This document shows, one piece after another, positions 36,344 through 46,440 of a DNA stretch of 64,000 nt (position 1 is the stretch's first letter; every line of letters starts with the position of its first letter). This DNA is from CBDCWT01 sp965223305 (GTDB taxonomy: Bacteria; Planctomycetota; Planctomycetia; Pirellulales; Pirellulaceae). The position numbers and the translations under genes are program-made. Below the pieces are notes generated by a model that had not been told where the DNA came from, ran no database searches, and saw nothing but the letters and a program-made list of their open reading frames with translations. The stretch spans positions 1 through 64,000 of the forward strand of contig CBDCWT010000022.1 in assembly GCA_965223305.1 (NCBI GenBank). Reading direction: 5' to 3'.

Positions 36344-37345
36344 CTAAAACCACTTCTCCTTGCTGGCGATGTTCCGCAGCGGTTCGCCACTCGAAAAGCG
36401 GAACACGTTGTCGAGCAGCACGGCCAGATGCCGCTCGGCAACTCGTACCGAGCAAGCCGCCACGTGAGGGGTCAAGATCACGTTGTCGAGTTGCCAAAGA
36501 GGGTGGTCGGCAGGGAGCGGTTCTTGTTCAAAAACGTCTAGGCCCGCCCCCGCAATCTCGCCACTGTCAAGCGCCGCCACGAGATCCGCCAGCTTGACAA
36601 TCACTCCGCGCCCGATGTTGATCAAGTAGGCCGTGCTCTTCATCTGAGCAAACTGATGACGCCCGAACATCCCCTCGGTCTGCGGGGTGTGCGGAGCGGC
36701 AATCACGACAAAGTCGCTATCCGCCAAGAGCTGAGGCAAGCGGTCGAGTCCCCAGAGCGCTTCGACACCCTGCGGAGCTTCGGTCTGGACGGGATCGACA
36801 GCGATGACACGCATGCCGAAGGCGAGGCCGCGGCGGGCGATCTCCGCGCCGATGCTGCCCAGACCGACGATCCCCAGCGTGGCATCGCTGAGGTGCCAGT
36901 GAGCTCGATCGTTGGGACTGACCACTCCCGGACCGGCAGACAATGGCGGTCGCCCCTCCTCCCCGCCAACCGGCAACCAGGTCTTATCGATCTGCTGCCG
37001 CAGGTAGATGTGCAGATTTCGAGCGAAGCAGAGTACATATCCAAAGACGTGGTCGGCAATCACATCGTAAAAAAGACCCCGCATGTTGGTCAGCGTACAC
37101 GGATGCTGCACTAGCTCCGGAAAGAGATAGTGCTCGAGACTGGCGGTCGGCGATTGGACCCAACGCAGCTGGCTCGCCGCGGCCAGCATCGGCGGAGTGA
37201 GTTTGCCGAAGAAAGCGTCGGCGTCCGCGATTTGGGTAATCGCCTCGTCAGCCGACGCCGCATTGACCACGATCATCTCCCCAGCCGCCTGGCGTACTTT
37301 CTCTAAGCGCTCCGCGTCGATCGGGGGATGAATCACCAGCTTCAT
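36344..37345 (-). CDS. D-2-hydroxyacid dehydrogenase family protein
   Basis: I start at the ATG at 37345 (MKLVIHPPID), giving 333 residues. The NAD-binding motif is TLGIVGLGSIGAEIARRG. The catalytic Arg is in LINIGRGVIVK, the Glu in GAGLDVFEQEPLP and the His in TPHVAACS. It acts on a 2-hydroxy acid with NAD(P)H, and the family is too broad to name the substrate. It lies 1.2 kb from the sulfatase with no shared operon visible. Confidence 0.88.
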   Translation of the reverse strand: MKLVIHPPIDAERLEKVRQAAGEMIVVNAASADEAITQIADADAFFGKLTPPMLAAASQLRWVQSPTASLEHYLFPELVQHPCTLTNMRGLFYDVIADHVFGYVLCFARNLHIYLRQQIDKTWLPVGGEEGRPPLSAGPGVVSPNDRAHWHLSDATLGIVGLGSIGAEIARRGLAFGMRVIAVDPVQTEAPQGVEALWGLDRLPQLLADSDFVVIAAPHTPQTEGMFGRHQFAQMKSTAYLINIGRGVIVKLADLVAALDSGEIAGAGLDVFEQEPLPADHPLWQLDNVILTPHVAACSVRVAERHLAVLLDNVFRFSSGEPLRNIASKEKWF

Positions 37346-37542
37346 AGTGCACGGGCGAACAAAGGAGGCAGCGAACAAGGGACGTCCACGATTGTGGGCG
37401 GGCCACCTGCTCCGGTCTACCCCCCTAGCACGGGTTCAGCTCTTTCAACCAGAGGGCGCAGCCCGCGCGTTTCGACCCAGTAGCGCCGTCGGGTCTGTGG
37501 ACTTGTTCACCCTGATGAGGTCTACTGATCGCCGCCACTCTC

Positions 37543-38310
37543 TCAGGTTGCGGTTCGACCCGGCGTGTACCAAACCAAGAACCACTTTCCGTCGAGTTGC
37601 ACCGCGCGCTGGACTTGATAGCGAGTTTCGAGGCCGTCCACGAACGTGCTCGGAGCCTCTTCACGCGGACTCCACTGGAGCCAACTGCCTCGTTCACCGC
37701 CAGCTAGTTCAAAGCGAAGTATCCCGCACGGCGAGCTGGTCACCGAAGCAACACGAGTTCCCCCAACAGAAAATCCACCTGCCAGGAGCAAAGTTGAGGG
37801 CGCCTCTTTCGGATAGGCCAGGACCACTCCCAGATCGGGGACTTCGCCATCCGACTGAGGCCAGTCCACTCGAAGCGTTTGAACGAGCTGCTCGAACGCC
37901 GACAACTTGTTCATTACTCGAATCTGTTGACCTCGCCAGTGAAGGTCAAGCCAAAATGTGTTCAAGCCCAACCAGCCACCTAAGAGACACACGAACAGCA
38001 TCCACGAGCGGATTGAGCGATGTAGTTGCGTACCCACGAGCAGACTGGCGAACATCGCCACCAGAGTCGCCAGTCCGAGAAATAAGCCAACGATCAACAA
38101 GATCATGCGCGCATCGGGTCGCACACTTCGCGCAGCGTCAGGTCCGCTCATCCAACCAACAAAGGCGCGACTCTCCGGAAGTGTTTCGATCGTCCCGCGG
38201 GTGTGTGCATCCAAGAAGATCCACAACATCGCTCCGATGAGCAGCGCGGCGTTTAGCACCCAGCTCCAACGTCCAACAACGCGGCACAGGCGAAGAGCGT
38301 GGTCTTGCAT
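37543..38310 (-). CDS. Membrane protein with soluble C-terminal domain
   Basis: A 255-residue protein with about three hydrophobic helices in the first 115 residues (AALLIGAMLWIF, ILLIVGLFLGLATLVAMF, MLFVCLLGGWLGLNTFW). A C-terminal domain of about 140 residues follows, probably outside the cytoplasm. No known family is recognised. It lies 47 bp downstream of the prenyltransferase-like gene on the same strand, so the two may be in one operon. Confidence 0.55.
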   Translation of the reverse strand: MQDHALRLCRVVGRWSWVLNAALLIGAMLWIFLDAHTRGTIETLPESRAFVGWMSGPDAARSVRPDARMILLIVGLFLGLATLVAMFASLLVGTQLHRSIRSWMLFVCLLGGWLGLNTFWLDLHWRGQQIRVMNKLSAFEQLVQTLRVDWPQSDGEVPDLGVVLAYPKEAPSTLLLAGGFSVGGTRVASVTSSPCGILRFELAGGERGSWLQWSPREEAPSTFVDGLETRYQVQRAVQLDGKWFLVWYTPGRTAT

Positions 38311-38357
38311 GGCAACCCGGCCCGGATTTGCAGCGGGTCGTCGTCCTTAACGCACGA

Positions 38358-39503
38358 CTAGTCGACGATCGGTTTTTGATCGCAGAACGAAAGTGCAAGG
38401 AGTGCGAAAGCCGTGCAAAGATTTGGGTCATTCTCGAACCACTGTCGATTCGAGTTCACCCATGCACCATTGGGTCGCTGAGTTCGTGTCAGCTCGAGGA
38501 TCAGGTCATGACGCCAATTGCGGTCACCCCGCTCGTGAGTGCCAATCTCTTCGAGCTTCGACGCGTCCAGTGCCTTGGCGAAAGCGTTGTAGTAGTAGAA
38601 CAACCCTGCCGCCCCCTGCCCTGGATTCGTGGTGACGGAGTAGTTATTGCGAATCCACTTGAGCGCGGCTTGAGTGCGCGGGTCGTCTTCGGTCAGTCCG
38701 GCGTACACGAGGCTCTTGAACCCGGAATAAGTCATCGAGCCATAGCTCCGCAGGCCGCCATTGGCGAGGTAACGCTCGGAAGTGGACGGATCGACGTTGG
38801 TCGTGGGAATCGAGTAGTAGAAGCCTCCATCATCGACGAGCGGGCCGAACTTCGTGTCGTTCCATTTTCCTTTGAGGTTTTGACACCGGGAAATGAACAG
38901 GAGTGCCCGCTGAATCGCCGGGTCGTCGTCTGCAGCTTCAAGGGACTCGAGCGCCTCAAGCAGGTAGCTCGTGTTCGAAAGGTCGGGACGTTCTGGACCG
39001 CCGTAGCCGACACCACCGTAGTGCGGATCCGAGGATTCAACTTTGCCATCCGCGCCAATCTGCAACCCTCGAACATAACGCTCCGCGTGTTTCAAGATTT
39101 CGTCGTATCGCCCATCACCTGCAACTTTGTTTGCTTCGCTCAGACAGACGATGGCGACACAGGTTTCGTAGTTCCGCAGGCGATCACCAAGGTAGATTCC
39201 GCCGTCGGGTTTGACGCAACCTTCAAGCGCCTTGAGCCCGCGTGTCACCAAAGGGTCGTCAAGCGAAACGCCGTGACGGAGGGCGGCGGTTAGGGCGAGG
39301 GACGTGATCCCCGATCCGGCTCGAGGTGAAAACATACCGTCTGGACCTTGTCCTTCGTTCTTCAGGTAGTCCAGTCCACGGCCAACTATCTCGTTCAAGG
39401 TATTCACTGACGGACTGCTGGACCCCTTGTCTTGGTCTTGACTAGGGGCTGACGAATTCACGACCAACGCCAGAAGAACGGCGACGAAGGCAACACGCAA
39501 CAT
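38358..39503 (-). CDS. Secreted prenyltransferase/squalene-oxidase-repeat protein
   Basis: I start at the ATG at 39503 (MLRVAFVAVLLALVV) because GGGGAG precedes it. The longer starts lack signal-peptide logic. 381 residues with a signal peptide and a repeated alpha/alpha pattern: GLDYLKNEGQGPDGMFSPRAG, GLKALEGCVKPDGGIY, ALLFISRCQNLKGKW and ALKWIRNNYSVTTNPGQG. This matches the squalene-oxidase/prenyltransferase alpha-toroid. The planctomycete versions are exported and lack a known substrate. No catalytic Asp-rich DXDD motif is visible, so cyclase activity is doubtful. Confidence 0.85.
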   Translation of the reverse strand: MLRVAFVAVLLALVVNSSAPSQDQDKGSSSPSVNTLNEIVGRGLDYLKNEGQGPDGMFSPRAGSGITSLALTAALRHGVSLDDPLVTRGLKALEGCVKPDGGIYLGDRLRNYETCVAIVCLSEANKVAGDGRYDEILKHAERYVRGLQIGADGKVESSDPHYGGVGYGGPERPDLSNTSYLLEALESLEAADDDPAIQRALLFISRCQNLKGKWNDTKFGPLVDDGGFYYSIPTTNVDPSTSERYLANGGLRSYGSMTYSGFKSLVYAGLTEDDPRTQAALKWIRNNYSVTTNPGQGAAGLFYYYNAFAKALDASKLEEIGTHERGDRNWRHDLILELTRTQRPNGAWVNSNRQWFENDPNLCTAFALLALSFCDQKPIVD

Positions 39504-39583
39504 GTGGTTTCTCCCCATTTGTGGACTTAATTGCTGTGAGAATCTGCTGGGCAGGCCCGCCCAACGCCGCTGCACGGGCAATC

Positions 39584-40200
39584 CGCCAAACTCTGGCGAG
39601 TTCGGCTACACTCCAAATCAGCCGCTGGGCGTTAGCCCACGGTTCCCCAGCGAAACCGACGCGTAGCGTCGGGGACGGCTCCCCCCTCTCCGGCCCTTTG
39701 GGCCGACTCTCCCCGAGGGGAGAGTGAGAAAGACGAAATCTCGTACTAAGTCAGAAGCTGCACGACCTCCAGTGAGGTGGTGAAGCTTTTACGCTTCATG
39801 CAATCCGCCCAACTCTGGCGAGTTCGGCTACGCTCCAAATCAGCCGCTGGGCGTTAGCCCACGGTTCCCCAGCGAAACCGACGCGTAGCGTCGGGGACGG
39901 CTCCCCCCCTCTCCGGCCCTTTGGGCCGACTCTCCCCGAGGGGGAGAGTGAGAAAGACGAAATCTCGTACTAAGTCAGAAGCTGCACGACCTCCAGTGAG
40001 GTGGTGAAGCTTTTACGCTTCATGCAATCCGCCCAACTCTGGCGAGTTCGGCTACGCTCTAAATCAGCCGCTGGGCGTTAGCCCACGGTTCTCCAGCGAA
40101 GCCGACGCGTAGCGTCCGAAGACCGGCTCCCCCCTCTCCGGCCCTTCGGGCCGACTCTCCCCGAGGGGAGAGTGGAGAAACACGAAGTCACGCACTAACT
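39584..40200. repeat. Three tandem repeat units of about 223 bp
   Basis: Units begin ACTCTGGCGAGTTCGGCTAC at about 39590, 39812 and 40036 (offsets 222 and 224 bp). Each holds the GCGTTAGCCCACGGTT module, GACGCGTAGCGTC, the hairpin CTCTCCGGCCCTTTGGGCCG and AAGACGAAATCTCGTAC. The third unit is the most diverged. No gene from 39504 to 40318. Confidence 0.85.
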
Positions 40201-40318
40201 TAAAGAGCGGCACGACCTCCAGTTTGGCGAGCTCGGTGCCTTCCATCAAGCTCACATCTGAGGTTATTCTTCAAGGGGCTGGGAGAACGAGGCGGAGCCT
40301 CCGGGCGAAAGTGGCCGC

Positions 40319-40961
40319 TCACCAACACAGCGTCCATAGTTCGTAGCAAGCCCAACTCCACCAGTTTCGAAAAGTTGTCGCCTGGTCCCGAATCTGTACG
40401 CTCCACGGCGTGCGCGAGACCCTCCGTTCTCGGAGCGCGACAGGTCGCGGCGGCTGGTAGTTTGCTCGCACGACACGGACAACATCGGCCGGGCTCAGCC
40501 GATGCTGCTCGGCGAAACGAGACCGTCCCGCCGCCGTCAACGCCGTCGAGGCAAAACTCAGCGCAATGAATGCCGTCCCCCGCCTTGCCGCGCAGATAGC
40601 CCTTCACCGAGTACCGCCGCCCTAGCTGTGTGTGGAAGTATCGGTGTAAGGCGGCCACTTCCTCGAAAGAGTATTGCTGTTTGGGTTCCAAGACCCACAC
40701 TCGCATCGGCTCTTCACGGCGGCTATTCAAGCTGGAAACCTCTTCCACGTACTCCGCCCAAGGAAGTCGCCGCACCTTCGCCGGGGTCGCCTCGTAGACC
40801 CACGGACTATCGGCCACTCTGCCAATCAGCGCCACATGAGTAACGGCCGAACCTGTGAAACTTGAGACCGGCTTGTTGCTGTTCAACAGCACCACCAAAG
40901 ACCCGTCCGTGTAACCGGACACGCCCAGCAAACTAACTACGCTCAGCAGAAGCTGTGACAT
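40319..40961 (-). pseudogene. Frameshifted permuted-papain-like cysteine hydrolase
   Basis: From the ATG at 40961 (MSQLLLSVVSLLGVSG, signal-like) the reading frame holds a permuted NlpC/P60-type core: catalytic His in THVALIG (H42) and Cys in IHCAEF (C133). At codons 136-137 (TTTT, plus strand 40553-40556) the frame breaks. In the shifted frame the sequence continues ASTALTAAGRSRFAEQHRL, with LSPADVV and a Trp-rich C-terminus, to a stop at 40319. Removing one T restores a 213-residue protein. The unshifted frame runs on into low-complexity sequence to 40200. It could be a lost gene, a sequencing error, or programmed +1 frameshifting. Confidence 0.6.
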
Positions 40962-41103
40962 CGTGGCAGGGCGCAGCCTGTGGGCTGCGTGTTGCGTTTT
41001 CCTCGGGCAAGAAGCGCCGCCGCCGGCGTTTGGCATCCACAGACGGAGCCAACGCCGGCGTGCGCACCTTAATAATATCCCGCTGGGCGGTGAACTTTCT
41101 AGC

Positions 41104-44100
41104 TCAGCCGGCACCTTTCAGGCACAAAACACTGCCGTCCAACATACTTACGACAATCTGCCCGTGGCGATCGACAATCAGGCCACCGGGAAGCGGGTCC
41201 GACCTTAGCTCATGCTGAAAAAGAGGTTTGCCCGCTTCTAAGTCCAGGGCGGTCACGTACCACTGGGGCTGTGAACGGAACTTCTGCTGATAGCGGACCA
41301 CCGACAACACCGCATTCTTGGTCACCACCATCGAAATCGCCTCGAATCGGTTCGGCTGCCCCAGGTTCGTCTCCCACTGCACCTGATTCGCCTGTCGCAA
41401 AGAGTCAGAGAGGTTATGCCACCTGCGATTGCGGTCGCTCGGCGCGCCTGGCGACTCGCGATCCTGTAACTGCTCAACGACATCCGGCGTCCTAAAACAG
41501 GTGATGCTTCCGTGTTTGAAGTTGACTAGCGCGGTGAACTTATCATCCCAGGCCGGCGGTACTCCACCATTGTTGACGGCAAAGGCACCCCGTGGCGTGA
41601 AAGCCACGAACTTCCCCTTGGTCGCAACGTTGTCGGCGGCCGAATAGAGCACTCGTCCACCAACGATCGCCGCCTGATTGGCAAACGCTCCAGTGAACTG
41701 CCCGTTGTTCGCCTTTGGCCGTCCTTGATCGAACGGCTTGGCGCGAAGCTGTCCCGAGTCGAGATCGAACGGAGCGGGCGAGATCTGGTTACCGCCAGCC
41801 AACAGCAGCTGATTGCCTAACACAGTCATGTTGCCCTGGGCGCTGACGCCTTTGCGAAGCTCTTGACTGAAGTGCCCGCACGAGTTGTTCTGCCAGCGAA
41901 TCTTGCCGCTCAGCGCGTCCAAGGCGTAGACATAGGTACCGTCCTCGTCGATGATCCCGGCAGCGAAATAGGCGACACCCTTGTGAATCGTGACGCCGGT
42001 GTTCACCGGCCACGTCGAACCAACACGCCCGTAGACCATGATGTGACGCTCGACCGGCGCGGCACGAAATCTCCATAGCAGCGTGCCATCGCGGGCCGCC
42101 AGGCAGTAGACGTAGCCGTCCCCCGAACCGGCATAGAGCCGCCCGTTCCAAACTGTCGGCGAGCTTTTGATCGGAGCAGCTGTCGAGTACTCCCACCGCA
42201 GTTGGCCAGAGTGGGCCTCGACAGCACGGACCACACCATCACCACCGGCCCAGTAGACGAGATCTCCCACAGCAACCGGAGGCGTTGTCGTCGAGTCACT
42301 AGTCGGCGAGTACCTCCAAGCCGGCTCGACGGCGCCGGGAACCGGTTGCACCGAATGACTGCTGCGCGCAACGTTGCCGCGCAGCTCGGGCCAGTCGTCG
42401 GCGCTCAGCTCCGTTAGCTCGTCAGGTCGATCTAGTGTAGCAAACGTCTCGAGCCGATCTTCGTCTCGAGCCACCTGGTCGAAGCGAAAGTCACCGGCAG
42501 AACACTTGGCGATGGTACCAATCAACGAGAGGTTGCAATCACATTGCCACGGGCCGATGTAGAGCATTCCATTTGCCGGCAGCGCGCCGTCATTGCAGCC
42601 CGGCCGCGCTGCCCCATCGATCTGAACTTTCTTCGAGCGCCGATCGAACCGCAGTGTGCCCTCACCCCGGCAAAAGAACGAGTCGCCACTGGCCGTCAGC
42701 CTCGTACAAGCCACCTTGCGGAACTTCAAATCCTCTTCAACTTCGCCGCTGACTGGATCTACCACGACGTGGGTCCCTCCATCTCCCACCCCCAATACCA
42801 CCTTCCCATCAACGAACAGAGCGTTGGGGTTGTTGGTGATCTTGCGTTTCGTCCACAGGACGTAGCCAGTCTTGGTCGACACCGCGACGACATTCATCCG
42901 TGTTTGGCCTTGGATGATCAATGCATCGGGGGTCGCCACCATGATGCACATCGTCTTAAAGCCGGGTGTCGAACGCAGCCCGCGTCCGGGTTCTGCGATC
43001 AGGTCCCGCACCTGCTGCTCGCTGTTCTCCCAGACCACCTCACCATTTTTCGCGTCCAGGCAGCGAAGGTGTCGTTCGGGACACATCAGGTAGACCTTGC
43101 CATCCCGCAGCGCCATGGCACGCGAATCGATCTGGCCCTCTTCTCGATGCACCCACAGCGTCTTTTGCTGGTCCAAATCGTAGGCGGCCAGCGTATTGCC
43201 AAAGCCGTGCGGATACTGGCCGTAGTACCCAGGACTGAGGTCGGCCCAGCTCCAGCCTCCGACTTCCCGATCTCCCCGGACGATCACCGTGCCGCGTTCC
43301 GGCGGGCCGGCCATCACGTACAACACGCGGTCCTTCAGCGCGATCCACTTCCACTCCTCGCCAACCTCGGGCAACGTCAGGCGGCCCATTTCGTCGCCAG
43401 TCCGCGGATCCAATAACAGGCAACCGTCTGCATCGAGCATGTAGAAGGTGTCCGGCGTGGCAATGAACGCCGACCGGTGCACGAGATAACCTTCTGGCAG
43501 TTTGCGCTCCCATAGGACCGTACCGTTGTAGCCGTTGCGGGCAATCAAACGATAGAGTGAATCCCATTCGCGACGATGGTGGGAGATGTGCCCAATCGCT
43601 AAGAAAGTACGACCGGCCGACGCGGTCGTGATGGAAGGCATGCCGATGTACATCGGATGGGCCAAGAACTGAGTCATGTAGGGTGCGCGAATACTGCTGT
43701 CCGAGGAGACTGGGTTGTTGTCGGGGCTATGCTCCCAATGTGACCAGTCATCAGCTCCAGGTAGCGGTGGCTTGGTAAAACGCGTCCAGGATCCCTGCTC
43801 GTCCTCGAGCAATTCCACGGCTGTCGCGCCGGCTCGTTGGGCCTGCTCGAGCAACGGTTGCAACTTGGCGTCAGGGCCCGTGCTGGCGAGCGCCTTGCCG
43901 AGCAGACCGACTCCCTCCGGCCGCAAGACACGCAACACTTCTGCGACGGAAAGGTCGGCCAGGATGTCGGAACCGGCCTGGGTGGTCACCACGAGATCGA
44001 CCATGTTGTCGGCGTAAGGAAGCTGCCCAATTTCACCGCGCTCAACAACCACGCGATCGATGCCCAAACCCGCCTGTCGCGCAGCTTCCCGTAACCGCTC

Positions 44101-44337
44101 GACGGCGGCCGGTCTCGGATCCCGTACATGCAGCAGCAACTCGGTCGCGCGAGCCAGCTGCAGCACAAAGGCCTCGTCGGCTCCGCAGACGGCCGCCACG
44201 CCGTGCTGCACCCTTCCCTGCTCCGCGACCGCGCCAGCCAACTTAGCCCAACCATCCTGGGGTAAGTCAGCTGCCCAGCCCAGCGGGGCGAGACACAGAA
44301 CAACGAGCCATGCGAAGCACGAATTTCGAGCAATCAT
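41104..44337 (-). CDS. Exported methyltransferase-like/PQQ propeller fusion
   Basis: 1077 residues with a signal peptide (about 1-22). Residues 30-200 look like a SAM methyltransferase-like Rossmann domain: LPYADNMVDLVVTTQ and EVLRVLRPEGVGLLG match the usual LPxxDxxFDLV and LRPGG motifs, while motif I (VCGADEAFVLQ) is degenerate. Residues from about 205 on form two quinoprotein-like propellers with repeated WD-type strands (GTVLWERKLP, YVLWTKRKI, LRWEYSTAAP, GTLLWRFRA, KIRWQNNS). Export of a methyltransferase-like fold is odd because SAM is cytoplasmic. The domain may bind another ligand. The substrate is unknown. Confidence 0.8.
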   Translation of the reverse strand: MIARNSCFAWLVVLCLAPLGWAADLPQDGWAKLAGAVAEQGRVQHGVAAVCGADEAFVLQLARATELLLHVRDPRPAAVERLREAARQAGLGIDRVVVERGEIGQLPYADNMVDLVVTTQAGSDILADLSVAEVLRVLRPEGVGLLGKALASTGPDAKLQPLLEQAQRAGATAVELLEDEQGSWTRFTKPPLPGADDWSHWEHSPDNNPVSSDSSIRAPYMTQFLAHPMYIGMPSITTASAGRTFLAIGHISHHRREWDSLYRLIARNGYNGTVLWERKLPEGYLVHRSAFIATPDTFYMLDADGCLLLDPRTGDEMGRLTLPEVGEEWKWIALKDRVLYVMAGPPERGTVIVRGDREVGGWSWADLSPGYYGQYPHGFGNTLAAYDLDQQKTLWVHREEGQIDSRAMALRDGKVYLMCPERHLRCLDAKNGEVVWENSEQQVRDLIAEPGRGLRSTPGFKTMCIMVATPDALIIQGQTRMNVVAVSTKTGYVLWTKRKITNNPNALFVDGKVVLGVGDGGTHVVVDPVSGEVEEDLKFRKVACTRLTASGDSFFCRGEGTLRFDRRSKKVQIDGAARPGCNDGALPANGMLYIGPWQCDCNLSLIGTIAKCSAGDFRFDQVARDEDRLETFATLDRPDELTELSADDWPELRGNVARSSHSVQPVPGAVEPAWRYSPTSDSTTTPPVAVGDLVYWAGGDGVVRAVEAHSGQLRWEYSTAAPIKSSPTVWNGRLYAGSGDGYVYCLAARDGTLLWRFRAAPVERHIMVYGRVGSTWPVNTGVTIHKGVAYFAAGIIDEDGTYVYALDALSGKIRWQNNSCGHFSQELRKGVSAQGNMTVLGNQLLLAGGNQISPAPFDLDSGQLRAKPFDQGRPKANNGQFTGAFANQAAIVGGRVLYSAADNVATKGKFVAFTPRGAFAVNNGGVPPAWDDKFTALVNFKHGSITCFRTPDVVEQLQDRESPGAPSDRNRRWHNLSDSLRQANQVQWETNLGQPNRFEAISMVVTKNAVLSVVRYQQKFRSQPQWYVTALDLEAGKPLFQHELRSDPLPGGLIVDRHGQIVVSMLDGSVLCLKGAG

Positions 44338-45040
44338 GTCGGATCTCCCAGAGCGAGGGTTTGGCGGGACGCAGCGCCATCAGGATAGCAAAACCACACC
44401 CCTTTGCACGCAACGCCGTTAAGGATTTCTTGTCGCCTAATTGACCGAACTTGGTCGCCGAATTCGCCAGAATCTGGATTAGCCGAATCGCGAAAGTTTG
44501 GAGTAGCCGAATTCGCCAGAATTTGGACGAATCGGCAGTCCACCAAACTCTGGCGAGTTCGGCTACAACTCTGTAGCAGGCGCGCTCCGCGCCGTCCGCC
44601 ACTTGAAATCGATACTGCTACTGCTTCTTGCTTTCGCACCTAGGATTTACAGGATCAACGGGATGGCCAGCGACCACGATTCTGCAACATCAGCCGCTGG
44701 GCGTTAGCCGGCGTTAGCCCACGGTTTCCAGCACTCCGCTGCAACCGTCGGCTCGGCAGGAGCCTCGCCCTCCCGCAACGTAGTCCGCTGCATCAATGTA
44801 GCAGGCACGCTCCGCGTGCCGTCCGCCACTTGATACCAATACTGCTTGCTTCGTACTCTCGCTTCCGGCGACCGCCGGCTCGGCAGGAGCCTCGCCCTCC
44901 CGATCGCTGTATAACATCAGAAACTCGGAGTAAGTGCTCCGCCGCCGCGCCTTCGCAAGCTGTGCTTCGCGCTTTGGGGGGTGACTTCGTGACAGCCATC
45001 GGTGACAATCAGCCGACGACACCCTACCAGACGATTCCTC
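44338..45040. repeat. Repeat-rich gap before the PQQ gene
   Basis: Several modules: two CCGAATTCGCCAGAAT(C/T)TGG units near 44459 and 44510, TTCGGCTACAACTC near 44556, GGATTTACAGGATCAAC near 44645, GCGTTAGCC near 44700 and two CGGCTCGGCAGGAGCC copies near 44750 and 44876. No gene. Confidence 0.8.
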
Positions 45041-45053
45041 GGGAGGATCCGCC

Positions 45054-46316
45054 GTGAGAACGATGCTGCAGACCGCTTTAGCCCTGACCCTAGTCGCCTG
45101 TTCCGCGAGTGCGGCTGACTGGCCGGCTTTTCGTGGCGCGAGCGGTAATGGGATCGCGGCCGCAGGCCCGGTCCCCCACAGCTGGTCCGACACCGTCAAC
45201 GTGAAGTGGAAAGTCGAGTTGCCGCGGCCGGGTAACGGGAGCCCGATCGTCTCCAACGGAGCGGTGTTGGTGACCAGCGCGTTGGATAAGGAGGGCCGCC
45301 AACGGTCGTTGCTATGCTACGATCGGTCTGACGGCAGCCTGCAGTGGGAACGGACTGTCAAATTCGATCGGCAAATGCCGACCCACCAGACAAACCCCTA
45401 CTGTGGCTCGACGCCAGCCGCAAATGGGGAACAGGTGGTCGTTTGGCATGGCTCGGCCGGTTTGCACTGCTATGACCTCGACGGCACCCATCGTTGGTCG
45501 CGCGACCTGGGCGAGTTCGACCACATGTGGGGCTATGGCACCTCACCGGTTCTCTACGGTGACTCAGTCATCATGCACTGTTCGCCCGGCAAACGGAATT
45601 TTTTGGCGGCACTCGACCTCGACGACGGCCAGACGATCTGGAAAGTCGAAGAGCCCCATACCGGTGACGGCAATGCCCGCGAAGATGGAAAGTATATGGG
45701 TTCCTGGTGCACACCTGTGCTGACTCAGGTTGACGGTCGCGAGCAGCTGTTGTGTACCATGCCCACACGCTTGATCGCGTTTGACCCCACCGACGGCAGC
45801 AGGATCTGGTGGTGCAATGGAATTCGCGGACCCAAGGGCGACTTGGCCTACTCATCCCCCATCATCGCCGACGACTTGTGCGTGTCGGTGGGTGGGTTCC
45901 AGGGACCCAGCATCGGCCTGCGGATGGGCGGGAAAGACGACATCACAGAGACGCACCGAGTTTGGCGTGTCGAGAGCAATCCACAGAGCATCGGAACGGC
46001 GGTCTATGTGGACGGCTATCTCTATCGTCCTAACGCCGGGCCAGGCACGATCGACTGCCTGGATCCGCGTACGGGCGAGATCATCTGGACAGAACGGGGA
46101 ACGGGTGCAGCGCACTGGGCATCCATCGTCTACGCTGGAGGACACTGCTACGCAACCGACCAGGACGGGACGACGGTCGTATTTCGCCCCAACCCCCAGA
46201 AGTGCGAGATCGTCAACACAAATCAGCTGGGCGATCCCACTAACGCGACACCCGCGATCTCCGACGGCCAACTCTTCCTGCGAACTAGCAAGTATCTGGT
46301 TTGTATCGGCGAGTAG
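45054..46316 (+). CDS. Exported PQQ-like beta-propeller protein
   Basis: 420 residues. GTG start at 45054 with GGGAGG at 45040. Signal peptide about 1-20 ending SASA. The mature protein is a propeller with repeats such as DWPAFRGASGNGI, LLCYDRSDGSLQWERTV, LDLDDGQTIWKVEEP and LDPRTGEIIWTE. PQQ-like folds need not bind PQQ, and no metal/PQQ-binding residues are obvious. The family is abundant in planctomycete exported proteomes. It shares no operon partner, as the next gene starts 124 bp later. Confidence 0.88.
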   Translation: MRTMLQTALALTLVACSASAADWPAFRGASGNGIAAAGPVPHSWSDTVNVKWKVELPRPGNGSPIVSNGAVLVTSALDKEGRQRSLLCYDRSDGSLQWERTVKFDRQMPTHQTNPYCGSTPAANGEQVVVWHGSAGLHCYDLDGTHRWSRDLGEFDHMWGYGTSPVLYGDSVIMHCSPGKRNFLAALDLDDGQTIWKVEEPHTGDGNAREDGKYMGSWCTPVLTQVDGREQLLCTMPTRLIAFDPTDGSRIWWCNGIRGPKGDLAYSSPIIADDLCVSVGGFQGPSIGLRMGGKDDITETHRVWRVESNPQSIGTAVYVDGYLYRPNAGPGTIDCLDPRTGEIIWTERGTGAAHWASIVYAGGHCYATDQDGTTVVFRPNPQKCEIVNTNQLGDPTNATPAISDGQLFLRTSKYLVCIGE

Positions 46317-46440
46317 CGGGGATGGCGCTCGGCGCCAGCAGCGGTATATCAGACAACAGGAAACTCCCAGCCACTTGCAAGCGTGAATTGCGGGCGAGCT
46401 TCCGCTGGGGGTTTCGGGATTTGCCATCTGGAGTTGGACA

